From the NCBI RefSeq assembly GCF_016469335.1, contig NZ_CP059888.1:2170001-2234000 (forward strand): a DNA stretch of 64,000 nt, given 5' to 3'. A program made the position numbers and the translations under genes. Under the pieces are notes generated by a model. It saw only the letters and a list, made by a program, of their open reading frames with translations. It was not told where the DNA came from and did not search any database. Below are positions 25,330 to 38,051 of this stretch, piece by piece. Numbering within the stretch: the first letter of the stretch is position 1; every line of letters starts with the position of its first letter. The DNA comes from Flocculibacter collagenilyticus (GTDB lineage: Bacteria; Pseudomonadota; Gammaproteobacteria; Enterobacterales; Alteromonadaceae).

Positions 25330-26160
25330 CTAATTCATTAATAATGCAGGGTCGAGCCGTTTATCTAACCAGTTAAAACGCCAATCTAAATGCGGGCCTG
25401 TAACACGGCCTGTGGCACCCACTTTGCCAATAACCTGCCCTTGCTTTATTTCTTGGTTTTCCATTACATCAACCGCACTCAGGTGTATGTAGGTTGACGT
25501 TAGTCCTAAGCCATGGTCGATAATAATAGTGCCACCAGAATAATACATATCAGCATGTGCTAACGTTACTTTTCCAGCTAATGGTGCCGCAACTGGTGTG
25601 CCCGTTTTAGCTGCTATATCTAATCCATAATGCGGGCGCTTAGGTTCACCATTAAAATACCGCTGGCTTCCATAAACACCAGAGATAGGCCCTTTAACAG
25701 GCTTTAACATGGGTGATAAAAAATCAAGCCGGTCAGATCTCACCGCTCTTGCATTGGCTATTTGAATATTGTCTTGCTTAATTCTGCTAAGTACTTCTGG
25801 TGGAGGGCTAACGTATTTTTTTGCAACCCCTTCGATACGTTGAATTTTATAATCACGCTTAGCAATATTAATCATATGTTTAACTGATTTTTTATCGCTG
25901 TTCGTAATTTCCAATACATGCTCTAGCTTATCGTCACGACCAAAGCCAAAAATAAAATCACCTTTAGCAGACATTTGCAATTGTTGCCCATTAAATGTAA
26001 CGGTATTACCTTCGTCGGTTTTGCCAATGATTAATCCCCCTTGGGTGTAATCTCCGGATAACGATAACTCAATAGCAAATACGGGTTTAATCAAAAATGT
26101 AAAAAGGCTAAGTATTATACTTAGCCATAATGCACGATGGATTAAAGGCTGATTAAGCAT
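25330..26160 (-). CDS. M23 family peptidase (LytM/NlpD-like murein hydrolase)
   Basis: From ATG 26160 the protein has 276 residues; GTG 26172 or TTG 26166 are alternatives. A signal sequence or N-terminal anchor (RALWLSIILSLFTFLIKPVFA) is followed by a beta-rich domain (LSLSGDYTQGGLIIGKTDEG) and a C-terminal M23 domain with zinc ligands in HYGLDIA, the HLS motif (TYIHLSAVD) and HLDWRFN. All catalytic residues are present, so it probably cuts peptidoglycan cross-links in the periplasm. Its start overlaps the end of the upstream QueD-like gene, so the two are translationally coupled, an odd pairing of cell-wall and pterin functions. Confidence 0.9.
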   Translation of the reverse strand: MLNQPLIHRALWLSIILSLFTFLIKPVFAIELSLSGDYTQGGLIIGKTDEGNTVTFNGQQLQMSAKGDFIFGFGRDDKLEHVLEITNSDKKSVKHMINIAKRDYKIQRIEGVAKKYVSPPPEVLSRIKQDNIQIANARAVRSDRLDFLSPMLKPVKGPISGVYGSQRYFNGEPKRPHYGLDIAAKTGTPVAAPLAGKVTLAHADMYYSGGTIIIDHGLGLTSTYIHLSAVDVMENQEIKQGQVIGKVGATGRVTGPHLDWRFNWLDKRLDPALLMN

Positions 26161-27019
26161 AAGCAATCGCACCTTTACCTACCCCTTCAAAAGCCCTAAC
26201 TTTATAATCACTTTCAGGATCTTGTTGTTTTAGGTCGTTTGCTATGTATTGTGCTAAACACTCAACAGTAGTATCGCAGTCAGTAATTTCGCAGTGCTCT
26301 TTTGCAATAACTAACTCAAATTCACCTTGCATGGCATTATATTTAAAGCAATGCACAGTGTTGCTAAACTTAGCTAAATCTAAAGCACTTTCACTTTCTG
26401 CCACCAAATCTTCTTCTGAACCTAAATAAATATCTTCCCAACGGTTAGCCCAATATTTATTAAGTCGTGGAGACAACAAGCTATTTTCAAAAATCATAAT
26501 TTTTGAACGATGACCATGCGCAATACGCTGGCAATTACCATCGTGTTTCTTTAAACCATGGCTGTACTGATAATGAAATCCGTTAATCACTTCTTCACGC
26601 AGGTTAAGCGTTAGCTTTTTCACGTTACTAGGGAGAATAGGCTCAAGCACAGTTTTTAAGTAATCAATGATGGTGTCTTTAGAAATAACAGGCACATCAA
26701 TTAGCGCGTAAGCATCTTTTGGACAGCTTAGTCCAATCATGCCATGTTTTTGTGATTCAAAATAAACTTGTTGCATTTGGCCGTTATTTATCAGCTCAAA
26801 GCCAGCATACTGAGTAGGAATTGCGAGCTTATGATCAACCGTATCATCAATCACATTTTTAATTTGTTTTTTTACTTTACCAAAATCGAGCACCATGTTT
26901 TGCTCGTCTAAGCCACCTTCAAGTTCAATATCAACAATCCAACTTTCACCTAACATACCGCGTTGCTGGCATAAATAAGAAAAATCGATGACAGTTAAAT
27001 CTTCAACAAACAAAATCAT
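26153..27019 (-). CDS. QueD-like 6-carboxytetrahydropterin synthase homologue, internally duplicated
   Basis: The 288-residue protein is twice the size of a usual QueD (about 120). The first half has VDIELEGGLDEQNMVLDFGKVKKQI and DDTVDHKL, which match the QueD strand, DF and DH elements, but lacks the zinc histidines. The second half has HGLKKHDGNCQRIAHGHR with the zinc histidines and nucleophilic cysteine, then TTVECLAQYIANDL and VRAFEGVGKGAIAY at the end. Each half thus keeps what the other lacks. QueD makes 6-carboxytetrahydropterin for queuosine; whether this protein does so is inference. It overlaps the M23 gene downstream. Confidence 0.75.
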   Translation of the reverse strand: MILFVEDLTVIDFSYLCQQRGMLGESWIVDIELEGGLDEQNMVLDFGKVKKQIKNVIDDTVDHKLAIPTQYAGFELINNGQMQQVYFESQKHGMIGLSCPKDAYALIDVPVISKDTIIDYLKTVLEPILPSNVKKLTLNLREEVINGFHYQYSHGLKKHDGNCQRIAHGHRSKIMIFENSLLSPRLNKYWANRWEDIYLGSEEDLVAESESALDLAKFSNTVHCFKYNAMQGEFELVIAKEHCEITDCDTTVECLAQYIANDLKQQDPESDYKVRAFEGVGKGAIAYA

Positions 27020-27111
27020 AAAGTAAGTGACCTAAATTAATAAACAATCGTTAATGTCGACATTATATTGCACTCATCGCACAAAACCCACCCGTGTACC
27101 GTGCTAAACCG

Positions 27112-27351
27112 CTATTTTTTATGCTCAGTTAACCAATTATTAAGTAACTGAACCTGTCCGCAGGCCTTAGCCGCATACATTAATCGAATTGCATTACTGA
27201 CTAACGTGGAGTCATCCCAACCACTGAGCTCACGCACATCTTCATAGCAGGTAATCGCGTCAGGCGACAAGTACGCCCTAATCTCTTTTTTGCCCGCCCC
27301 TTTTTGTTTATCACGATAACGTTTTTGTTTTTGTGCAGGTGTTAGTGCCAT
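27112..27351 (-). CDS. Small basic protein of 79 residues, possible DNA-binding
   Basis: MALTPAQKQKRYRDKQKGAGKKEIRAYL is strongly basic, and the rest (SPDAITCYEDVRELSGWDDSTLVSNAIRLMYAAK, residues about 29-62) could form a strand-helix-helix like ribbon-helix-helix regulators. That is a guess from layout; the family is not recognised with confidence. The start ATG 27351 is the only one that keeps the basic N-terminus. It stands alone upstream of the QueD-like gene. Confidence 0.6.
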   Translation of the reverse strand: MALTPAQKQKRYRDKQKGAGKKEIRAYLSPDAITCYEDVRELSGWDDSTLVSNAIRLMYAAKACGQVQLLNNWLTEHKK

Positions 27352-27494
27352 AACATTTATTCTTTTTTTTATTATTTTAATAAACTAAACAAGAAACTAT
27401 TCAAACAGTCAAGTAATAGGCACAATCTAATTAAGTTATGAACAGCTGAATATTGTTAACAACTAAAATTAATAAAAAAATTCACTGTTCGGAG

Positions 27495-27523
27495 TTGTTT
27501 GGCGTACACGTGTACGCTAAATT
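27495..27523 (+). promoter_or_regulatory. fabA promoter with FabR-type operator filling the spacer
   Basis: TTGTTT (27495-27500) and TAAATT (27518-27523) are 17 bases apart. The spacer contains the perfect 16-base palindrome GCGTACACGTGTACGC (27502-27517), which matches the known FabR operator upstream of fabA and fabB in enterobacteria and Shewanella. FabR represses unsaturated fatty-acid synthesis genes in response to the acyl pool. No FadR site was recognised. Confidence 0.75.
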
Positions 27524-27564
27524 ATGCCCACTAAAATTTTAGACGAGACCTCGAGACCAATAAT

Positions 27565-28080
27565 ATGGAACAAAAAAGCAGTTACGAAAAAGAAGACTTA
27601 ATCGCTTGTGGTAATGGTGAACTATTTGGACCAGGTAACAGCCGCCTACCATCAGATAATATGCTAATGATGGATCGCATTGTTGAAATTTCTGAAGAAG
27701 GTGGTGAATTTGGCAAAGGCTATGTAATTGCTGAATTAGATATTCATCCAGATTTGTGGTTTTTTGACTGCCACTTTAAAGAAGATCCGGTTATGCCAGG
27801 CTGCTTGGGTTTAGACGCTATGTGGCAACTCGTTGGTTTTTTTCTTGGTTGGAGTGGCGGGCCTGGCAAAGGCAGAGCATTAGGTGTAGGTGAAGTTAAA
27901 TTTACTGGTCAAATACTACCTACTGCAAAGAAAGTGACTTATAAAATCAACTTTAAACGTGTTATTAAGCGCAAACTATTTATGGGTTTAGCCGACGGTA
28001 GTGTAGAAGTTGACGGCAAAGAAATTTATGTAGCTAAAGATTTAAAGGTTGGCCTTTTCCAAGATACTAGCCAGTTCTAA
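27565..28080 (+). CDS. fabA: 3-hydroxydecanoyl-ACP dehydratase/isomerase
   Basis: The 171-residue protein matches FabA throughout: [18 protein letters not shown], catalytic histidine in [13 protein letters not shown] and catalytic aspartate in [14 protein letters not shown]. The enzyme dehydrates 3-hydroxydecanoyl-ACP and isomerises the double bond, the branch point to unsaturated fatty acids in the anaerobic pathway. It is convergent with rmf, as in E. coli. Its promoter carries a FabR-type operator. Confidence 0.97.
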   Translation: MEQKSSYEKEDLIACGNGELFGPGNSRLPSDNMLMMDRIVEISEEGGEFGKGYVIAELDIHPDLWFFDCHFKEDPVMPGCLGLDAMWQLVGFFLGWSGGPGKGRALGVGEVKFTGQILPTAKKVTYKINFKRVIKRKLFMGLADGSVEVDGKEIYVAKDLKVGLFQDTSQF

Positions 28081-28111
28081 GCTAAAAGGTTTCGACCTAG
28101 AAAAACGTTAA

Positions 28112-28134
28112 AAGCCCCTTGAAATAAGGGGCTT
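28112..28134. terminator. Stem-loop between convergent fabA and rmf
   Basis: AAGCCCCTT and AAGGGGCTT form a 9-base stem around GAAAT. On the minus strand it is followed by TTAACG, so T-runs are short on both sides. Confidence 0.55.
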
Positions 28135-28167
28135 CCTCCAACAAATCTTTGTCACTTTTTTATTTAG

Positions 28168-28341
28168 TTATTTGAATAACCCCAAACTTCGATCTTGGTT
28201 AGCTTCTCGCCAACCTCCTAGCCAATTCATCCGCGTTTCTAAGTTTTGGTATGGGCATGCATCTTTGTGCTTACCACTGAGTCCAGCTTTATATCCTTGA
28301 GAATGTGCTCTTTCAGAACGATCACGTTTTTGTCTTTTCAT
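28168..28341 (-). CDS. rmf: Ribosome modulation factor
   Basis: A 57-residue protein starting MKRQKRDRSERAHSQGYKAG and containing CPYQNLETRMNWLGGWREA, close to E. coli Rmf, which binds 70S ribosomes in stationary phase and dimerises them to inactive 100S particles. ATG 28341 is chosen by likeness to Rmf; an in-frame ATG at 28347 lies nearer to GAGGAAA and would add Met-Pro. TTGATC and TATTTA spaced 17 bases upstream on the minus strand could be the promoter, followed by a leader hairpin (GGGGCTTAGTAAAAGCCTC). It is beside fabA as in enterobacteria. Confidence 0.95.
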   Translation of the reverse strand: MKRQKRDRSERAHSQGYKAGLSGKHKDACPYQNLETRMNWLGGWREANQDRSLGLFK

Positions 28342-28347
28342 AGGCAT

Positions 28348-28692
28348 TTTCCTCAGATTATTTTGTTATTCTTAGAGGCTTTTACTAAGCCCCATATATT
28401 AAATAGATTGAGTATTCACCAAGATCAAATCAAAAAATGTACTATTTTAATTGACTTCTTCTAATGTATTAAAATTGAATGATATTTAATCAGAAGTATT
28501 TTTTAATAAAAATGAAATTATTTTATGTTAGGGATAAAGGTGCACTGGCCTTTAAAGATTATTTGTTGCTGCAGGATATTTTATATCCCTCACAATTGAG
28601 AAATGCCCAATAATCGACACGATTTTTTTAATTTAAACAAAAAAGAAAATGAAGCGTCTGCTCTTTTTATACTAGGTTCATCAGGCTTAAAA
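28348..28692. other. Gene-poor stretch upstream of rmf
   Basis: This AT-rich stretch of 345 bases holds the probable rmf promoter and leader near 28348-28430. A 33-codon frame on the plus strand at about 28511-28612 has no ribosome binding site and is not called. Nothing else is seen. Confidence 0.4.
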
Positions 28693-28851
28693 TTACTTTT
28701 GTAAACCTGCCATGTACATCAAAAACAATATCAACCCGCCGAAAAGCAGAATGCCAAATAACACCACTAGGCAAAGTGTTCTTGATTGACTCATTGACCT
28801 GCCTAGCTCTCTTACTTGCAGCAGCCCCAATGCAATTAACGTGTTTTCCAT
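28693..28851 (-). CDS. Single-pass membrane small protein of 52 residues
   Basis: ATG 28851 follows AAGGAGGAATAATTC, one of the strongest ribosome binding sites in the window. The protein starts MENTLIALGLLQVRELGRSM, then SQSRTLC, and residues about 27-48 (LCLVVLFGILLFGGLILFLM) form one membrane helix, ending MAGLQK. It is hydrophobic except for the first 25 residues, so a small inner-membrane protein or regulator is likely. I do not recognise a family. It lies between rmf and the gene at 28984 on the same strand, 132 bases after that gene's stop codon. Confidence 0.7.
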   Translation of the reverse strand: MENTLIALGLLQVRELGRSMSQSRTLCLVVLFGILLFGGLILFLMYMAGLQK

Positions 28852-28983
28852 GAATTATTCCTCCTTCAGCACAAGTTTCTTCGCTATTAGATTAATATAC
28901 CGTTTGATATAAAAATGGGCAGCGATACAAAAATAAGGCTTTCAGGGTTAAAAAACAACTGTAGTCACTACCCTAGTCATTAA

Positions 28984-29358
28984 CTAAACCCACCTTTGTA
29001 CTGCGTCGACAGAATCAAAAGGGCCTGTATTAAAGCAAATTTTAGCGTTTGGAGCTTGACTGTGAATCGTATTTATCAGCTTTTCAAAAAGCAAAAGATA
29101 TTCGTCAATGGTGCGTACCCCCGCACCAATTAAAACACAGTCATAATCATTCTCTGATAAAAAGCCTGACAAATCATCAGTCGCCGCGTCTTCACCAGTG
29201 ATCAACCCTAGCTTTGCTTCATACCCCATCGCGTTCATTTTATCTTTATCGCCTTCTAACGCGGCTCTTAATTTTTGAGGTGTTAAACCCGGCCACTTAC
29301 TATAATCCACTGCATCAGGCTCCCAACCAACTAATAATACTTTTGCTTTTACTGACAT
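28984..29358 (-). CDS. Conserved-looking protein of 124 residues, unknown function
   Basis: ATG 29358 follows GGAG at seven bases, so the ATG at 29370, which contains that site, is rejected. The sequence KAKVLLVGWEPDAVDYSKWPG, DYDCVLIGAGVRTIDEYLLLFEKL and APNAKICFNTGPFDSVDAVQRW suggests an alternating alpha/beta Rossmann-like domain. No catalytic motif stands out. It follows icd on the same strand, after a strong stem-loop, so it may be read through at a low level. Confidence 0.65.
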   Translation of the reverse strand: MSVKAKVLLVGWEPDAVDYSKWPGLTPQKLRAALEGDKDKMNAMGYEAKLGLITGEDAATDDLSGFLSENDYDCVLIGAGVRTIDEYLLLFEKLINTIHSQAPNAKICFNTGPFDSVDAVQRWV

Positions 29359-29400
29359 TTTAATCTCCATTGTTTAAGGCTTATTAAGCCATTAAAGTAA

Positions 29401-29434
29401 CGATGGAGAAATATTCTTTGCTATTTCTCCATCG
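29401..29434 (-). terminator. Stem-loop after icd
   Basis: CGATGGAGAAATA and TATTTCTCCATCG form a perfect 13-base stem with an 8-base loop. The following minus-strand bases (TTACTTT) are only partly T-rich. Confidence 0.6.
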
Positions 29435-29448
29435 TGCATTAATAAAGA

Positions 29449-30702
29449 TTAGTTCATATGTTTTATTATTTCGTCGCCAAACTGCGAACAGGTGACTAAT
29501 TTAGCGCCTTCCATTAAACGCTCAAAGTCATAAGTTACCGTCTTTGCACTAATCGCGCCCGACATTCCGTTTAGTACTAAGTCAGCTGCTTCTGTCCAGC
29601 CTATATGGCGAAGCATCATTTCAGCCGACAGTATTACTGACCCCGGATTTACTTTGTTTTGCCCTGCGTATTTAGGTGCTGTGCCATGCGTCGCTTCAAA
29701 TATTGCTACTTCATCATTTAAATTAGCACCTGGTGCAATGCCAATCCCACCGACCTGAGCGGCAAGCGCATCTGACAAATAATCACCATTTAGGTTTAAT
29801 GTAGCAATAACACTGTATTCAGCGGGCCTAAGTAGCACTTGTTGCAACATAGCGTCTGCAATCACATCTTTAATAATAATTTCTTGACCAGTTTTAGGAT
29901 TGGTTATTGAGCACCATGGCCCACCATCAAGCAAGTCAGCACCAAACTCTTCGCGAGCAAGCTGATATCCCCAGTCTTTAAACGCGCCTTCGGTGTATTT
30001 CATAATATTACCTTTATGAACAAAGGTAACCGACTCACGGTTATTGTCTATGGCATATTGAATCGCTTTTCTTACTAACCTTTTTGTTCCTTCTTCTGAT
30101 ACTGGCTTCACCCCGATTCCACAATTTTCAGAAAAACGGATTTTATTAATGCCCATTTCTTCTTTTAGGAAGTTAATCACTTTTTCAGCGTCATCCGTGC
30201 CCGCTTGAAACTCAATACCAGCATAAATATCTTCAGAGTTTTCCCTGAAAATCACCATATCAACTTCGCATGGCTTTTTAACGGGACTCGGTACACCAGT
30301 GAACCATTGCACTGGACGTTGGCAAACGTAAAGATCTAAAATTTGGCGTAATGCAACGTTAAGCGAGCGAATACCACCACCAACTGGCGTGGTAAGAGGC
30401 CCTTTAATACCTACTTTGTATTTTTTGAAAAGTTCTACTGTTTCGTCTGGTAGCCAAGTGTCAGAGTTATAGTGTTGAGTGGCTTTTTCACCAGCATACA
30501 CTTCCATCCATTCAAGCTTTTTGCTTTGGCCATAAGCTTTTTCAACGGCGGCATTGACGACTTTTATCATTGGTGGGGTTACATCAATACCAATTCCATC
30601 CCCTTCAATATAAGGAATAATTGGATTGTTTGGCACGTTCAGTTTGCCGTTTTCGTAGGTAATGGCTTGTCCATTTTCAGGAATGGTAACTTTACTTGTC
30701 AT
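29449..30702 (-). CDS. icd: NADP-dependent isocitrate dehydrogenase, homodimeric
   Basis: From ATG 30702, after AAAGGAGAATTAACG, the protein has 417 residues, like E. coli Icd. It oxidises isocitrate to 2-oxoglutarate in the TCA cycle. Ser113 in [12 protein letters not shown] is in the same place as the serine that AceK phosphorylates in E. coli. [10 protein letters not shown]-type stretch [14 protein letters not shown] and the NADP site [14 protein letters not shown] are present. The frame is open to 30795, but that leader has no ribosome site. The monomeric isozyme gene lies directly upstream on the same strand. Confidence 0.96.
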   Translation of the reverse strand: MTSKVTIPENGQAITYENGKLNVPNNPIIPYIEGDGIGIDVTPPMIKVVNAAVEKAYGQSKKLEWMEVYAGEKATQHYNSDTWLPDETVELFKKYKVGIKGPLTTPVGGGIRSLNVALRQILDLYVCQRPVQWFTGVPSPVKKPCEVDMVIFRENSEDIYAGIEFQAGTDDAEKVINFLKEEMGINKIRFSENCGIGVKPVSEEGTKRLVRKAIQYAIDNNRESVTFVHKGNIMKYTEGAFKDWGYQLAREEFGADLLDGGPWCSITNPKTGQEIIIKDVIADAMLQQVLLRPAEYSVIATLNLNGDYLSDALAAQVGGIGIAPGANLNDEVAIFEATHGTAPKYAGQNKVNPGSVILSAEMMLRHIGWTEAADLVLNGMSGAISAKTVTYDFERLMEGAKLVTCSQFGDEIIKHMN

Positions 30703-30989
30703 CGTTAATTCTCCTTTAGTGTGGATTTTAGCGAGCTGAAACAACCAAGTAGCAAAATTACGTATAGCTATACCGTTTTTTTGAGGCGTACCCAATTTTC
30801 GTTGGTATAGCTGCTTAAATTAGCCACTTAACAACACGTCTAAATAGATAGATCACGAAGCTGGGAAATTGCTTTACTTAAAAGTAACACAGATATTTTG
30901 GCTTGCTATATTCATGTTAGCTATAGTGGCTATATCAACATGCACTGCAAGAAAAGATAAGACAGTAGTGAAATTGAAGAAGAGACTGT

Positions 30990-31021
30990 TATATAAAAAG
31001 GCTAAGCATATGCTTAGCCTT
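30990..31021 (-). terminator. Intrinsic terminator of icd2
   Basis: AAGGCTAAGC-ATAT-GCTTAGCCTT (30998-31021) is a perfect stem followed on the minus strand by TTTTATATAAC. It lies 20 bases after the icd2 stop. Confidence 0.85.
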
Positions 31022-31040
31022 AACGATAGGAAATTTATTC

Positions 31041-33365
<2,325 letters not shown>

Positions 33366-33496
33366 TTAATGTAATAGCGTTTGTGTAATAGCAGTATAAA
33401 ACCCAAATTTATTATCAGCGCGACATAGTAACTAAATTCATTACGCTTTAAAATACTCGACTAAAAGATTAGGTTTATATAAATGGGAAACAATTC

Positions 33497-34144
33497 GTGA
33501 CATCACGCCAACGAAAGAGCACATATAAAGCAACTGATAAAGAAGGGAAATCTCACGCTAAACGATCTTTTCACAACAAGAAGCCTGCTCAAGCCCAGCA
33601 ACCTAAAAAGCAAATTCTCGTCTTATTTAATAAGCCATTTGACGTATTAAGCCAATTTACGGACGATGCGAAACGCGCCACATTAGCTGACTACATTGAT
33701 ATTCCTAACGTTTACGCGGCAGGCCGCTTAGACAAAGACAGTGAAGGTTTACTATTACTGACTAATAACGGCAAGCTTCAACATAAATTAGCTAACCCCA
33801 GCCAAAAAACGGAAAAAGAATATTGGGTTCAAGTAGAAGGCATACCAACTGATGATGCCCTAGGTGCACTACGCAGTGGTGTTGAATTAAAAGATGGGCT
33901 AACGCTGCCGGCTAAAGTAAACATTATTGATGAGCCTGAAATAGTATGGCCACGAAACCCTCCTATCCGTGAACGAAAAAATATTCCCACCACCTGGCTC
34001 TCAATTAAAATAACCGAAGGACGTAACAGGCAAGTTAGACGCATGACCGCACATATCGGTCACCCCACACTGCGACTCATACGCTATAGTATTGGTCAAT
34101 ATACCCTTAATGGTATAGCGAATGGCGAATTCAAAGTGTATTAA
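33497..34144 (+). CDS. rluE: 23S rRNA pseudouridine(2457) synthase RluE
   Basis: The 215-residue protein begins at GTG 33497 after GGGAAAC. A basic N-terminal tail (about 40 residues) precedes [16 protein letters not shown] and the catalytic motif [15 protein letters not shown], whose aspartate attacks uridine; [21 protein letters not shown] is the C-terminal family signature. RluE modifies U2457 of 23S rRNA in E. coli. It begins the plus-strand run rluE-nudJ-mnmA-hflD-purB, the same order as in E. coli, next to icd. Confidence 0.93.
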   Translation: MTSRQRKSTYKATDKEGKSHAKRSFHNKKPAQAQQPKKQILVLFNKPFDVLSQFTDDAKRATLADYIDIPNVYAAGRLDKDSEGLLLLTNNGKLQHKLANPSQKTEKEYWVQVEGIPTDDALGALRSGVELKDGLTLPAKVNIIDEPEIVWPRNPPIRERKNIPTTWLSIKITEGRNRQVRRMTAHIGHPTLRLIRYSIGQYTLNGIANGEFKVY

Positions 34145-34163
34145 TTTTTAGGAAGATACCTGC

Positions 34164-34610
34164 ATGTTTAAACCAAATGCAACGGTTGCAGCAATTGTAA
34201 AATTTGAAGATAAATATTTATTGGTTGAAGAAAAAGACAAGCAAACTGGCGATATTGTATTTAATCAACCCGCTGGGCATTTAGAACATAACGAATCGCT
34301 CCTTGACGCCGTTTCAAGAGAGTTAAAAGAAGAAACAGGTTACTTACTGCAACCGGACTACTTATTAGGCGTGTATCAATACACAGCGCCAAGTAACAAC
34401 ACAACCTATTTACGCTTTTGTTTTATTTTTGAGCCCGCATTTAAACCTTCTGGCTTTGGTCCAAGTGATAGCGACATAATCAATACGCATTGGCTAACCT
34501 ACTCAGAGCTATCGGCCAAACCCTTACGCAGCCCACTAGTTGTAAAATGCATAGACGATTACTTAGCAGGACAAAAGTTGCCGTTAACTGCAATCCATAG
34601 ATTTAATTAA
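34164..34610 (+). CDS. nudJ: NUDIX hydrolase NudJ
   Basis: The 148-residue protein carries a complete Nudix box, GHLEHNESLLDAVSRELKEETGY (23 residues at about 47-69), with REL-x-EE-x-G intact. N-terminal PNATVAAIVKFEDKYLLVEE is typical of NudJ (YmfB), a phosphatase for hydroxymethylpyrimidine pyrophosphate and nucleotides. It starts 19 bases after rluE and precedes mnmA, as in E. coli. Confidence 0.92.
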   Translation: MFKPNATVAAIVKFEDKYLLVEEKDKQTGDIVFNQPAGHLEHNESLLDAVSRELKEETGYLLQPDYLLGVYQYTAPSNNTTYLRFCFIFEPAFKPSGFGPSDSDIINTHWLTYSELSAKPLRSPLVVKCIDDYLAGQKLPLTAIHRFN

Positions 34611-34668
34611 CTTTACACATATAGCTTGCGTTGAAATGTCAAAATCATCTATGTCATGAATAAAAAGC

Positions 34669-34697
34669 TTAAGCGACTTATATCATCGTGATATAAT
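34669..34697 (+). promoter_or_regulatory. Putative promoter of mnmA-hflD
   Basis: A perfect TATAAT at 34692-34697 is followed by the GC-rich CCGCGCCC. The -35 (TTAAGC at 34669-34674, 17-base spacer) is poor, so activator or extended recognition may be needed. The leader to mnmA is about 115 bases. Confidence 0.45.
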
Positions 34698-34818
34698 CCG
34701 CGCCCTAAATTTCCATGTAACCATTCACGTTTATGCATTTGCTACTTTTACTCAATCAATTGGGTGCAAGTAATGTAAATAGCAATAAACGATGGCTTAA
34801 GTAAGATATTTATCCTTT

Positions 34819-35919
34819 ATGAAAGATAATAGTCAAATAAAAGTAATTGTCGGCATGTCTGGTGGTGTCGACTCATCCGTTTCTGCATACCTACTTCAAC
34901 AGCAAGGCTACCAAGTAGAAGGCTTGTTTATGAAGAATTGGGAAGAAGACGATACAGATGAATACTGCGCTGCTGCTGAAGATCTAAAAGATGCTGAAGC
35001 GGTATGTGAAAAGCTTGGCATTGAACTTCATACGGTTAATTTTGCAGCCGAGTATTGGGATAATGTATTTGAATATTTTCTTGCTGAATATAAAGCAGGA
35101 CGCACACCGAATCCTGATATTATGTGTAACAAGGAAATTAAGTTTAAAGCGTTTTTAGAATTTGCTGCTGAAGCCTTGGGGGCCGATTATATTGCGACTG
35201 GTCACTATGTTCAGCGCAAAGAAGTTGATGGCCATTGGAAAATGGTACGCGGTTTAGACAACAACAAAGACCAAAGTTATTTTTTATATACCATTGGTGA
35301 AGAACACATTGCACAAACCCTGTTTCCTGTTGGCGGTTTAGAAAAACCAGAAGTACGCAAAATCGCCGAAGAACAAGGCTTAATCACACACGACAAAAAA
35401 GACAGCACGGGCATTTGTTTCATTGGCGAGCGCAAATTTAAAGACTTTTTGCAGCAATATTTACCTGCACAGCCTGGTGACATTCAGAATGTTGACGGGG
35501 AAGTCATTGGTAAGCACGAAGGACTAATGTATCACACCATTGGCCAACGTAAAGGCTTACAAATTGGTGGACTAGCGAATGCTAGTGAAGAACCTTGGTA
35601 TGTTGTTGAAAAAGATCTTATCAATAATATTTTAATTGTAGCGCAAGGCCGTAAACACCCTCGCCTATTCTCTAATGGCTTAGTGGCAGAACAGTTACAT
35701 TGGGTAGATCGCACAGGTCCTTCTGGCACAGTAAAATGCACCGTAAAAACACGTTATCGTCAAGAAGATATTCCATGCACTATGGTTGTGGGTACTGACG
35801 GCTGTGTACGCGTCTTGTTTGATGAGCCTCAATCCTCTGTAACGCCTGGACAATCGGCCGTGTTCTATGACGGTGAATTTTGTTTGGGTGGTGGAATAAT
35901 TAATGAGGTTATTCACTAG
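34819..35919 (+). CDS. mnmA: tRNA-specific 2-thiouridylase MnmA
   Basis: The 366-residue protein has the PP-loop [15 protein letters not shown], the first catalytic cysteine in [15 protein letters not shown] and the second in [13 protein letters not shown]. It puts sulfur on U34 of tRNA-Lys, -Glu and -Gln, using sulfur relayed from a cysteine desulfurase (IscS in E. coli). It is followed two bases later by hflD, so the pair is likely cotranscribed. Confidence 0.97.
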   Translation: MKDNSQIKVIVGMSGGVDSSVSAYLLQQQGYQVEGLFMKNWEEDDTDEYCAAAEDLKDAEAVCEKLGIELHTVNFAAEYWDNVFEYFLAEYKAGRTPNPDIMCNKEIKFKAFLEFAAEALGADYIATGHYVQRKEVDGHWKMVRGLDNNKDQSYFLYTIGEEHIAQTLFPVGGLEKPEVRKIAEEQGLITHDKKDSTGICFIGERKFKDFLQQYLPAQPGDIQNVDGEVIGKHEGLMYHTIGQRKGLQIGGLANASEEPWYVVEKDLINNILIVAQGRKHPRLFSNGLVAEQLHWVDRTGPSGTVKCTVKTRYRQEDIPCTMVVGTDGCVRVLFDEPQSSVTPGQSAVFYDGEFCLGGGIINEVIH

Positions 35920-35921
35920 TT

Positions 35922-36524
35922 ATGGCGCAACAAAATAACGATAGGTTAATGGCCTTAGCGGCAGTTTGCTTTGCCGCTTCATCGGTGCAACAAGTAGCCC
36001 GCACTGGCGAAATAGACGATGACAGCCTTTCATTGATGCTAAATAGCATTTTAGCATTAACGCCAGAAAAACCGGCTGATGTTTATCCTAATAAATATTT
36101 ATTACAAAAAGGCTACGACCTGATTCGAGAGCAACTTGGCAACAGTAAACAAAAAGATATTGAAATTACAAGATATATCGTTGGTTTACTGGCACTTGAG
36201 CGCAAGCTGAGTAAAAACAAAAATGCGCTACAATCGTTAGCCGACAAACTTAGCCAAGTAGAACGTCAACTTACTCACTTTAGTATTACTGATGATAATA
36301 TCGTGGCGTCACTAGCAGATATCTATTCACAGCAAGTTAGTCCCTTAGGCGCACGCATTCAGGTGGTCGGTAAGCCCATTCTGTTACAGCAAAAGCATAA
36401 CCAAAATAAAATTCGTGCACTGTTGCTAGCAGGCATTCGTGCCGCAGTACTTTGGCGACAACTAGGCGGTAAGCGCCGACACATTTTATTTTCGCGGAAA
36501 CAAATTCTAAATCAGTTAAATTAA
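35922..36524 (+). CDS. hflD: High frequency lysogenisation protein homologue HflD
   Basis: The 200-residue helical protein matches HflD in length and position between mnmA and purB. MALAAVCFAASSVQQVARTGEID and KQKDIEITRYIVGLLALERKLS are typical. E. coli HflD is a membrane-associated protein that binds lambda CII; its housekeeping role is unclear. It is adjacent to mnmA with two bases between. Confidence 0.93.
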   Translation: MAQQNNDRLMALAAVCFAASSVQQVARTGEIDDDSLSLMLNSILALTPEKPADVYPNKYLLQKGYDLIREQLGNSKQKDIEITRYIVGLLALERKLSKNKNALQSLADKLSQVERQLTHFSITDDNIVASLADIYSQQVSPLGARIQVVGKPILLQQKHNQNKIRALLLAGIRAAVLWRQLGGKRRHILFSRKQILNQLN

Positions 36525-37934
<1,410 letters not shown>

Positions 37935-37961
37935 TATAGTAGCTTCTACATGTAGTTTATT

Positions 37962-37991
37962 AAGGCGAAAGAAATTCTTTCGCCTTTTTTT
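37962..37991 (+). terminator. Intrinsic terminator of purB
   Basis: AAGGCGAAAG and CTTTCGCCTT form a stem followed by seven T. Confidence 0.85.
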
Positions 37992-38051
37992 GTTTCTCAT
38001 TTTACACTAGGGCCTGCCCTAAGTATCAACATTATTTTTCAGGTGTTTTTT

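Noticed and set aside
28511-28612. 33-codon plus-strand frame
   Set aside because: No ribosome site, no neighbour support.
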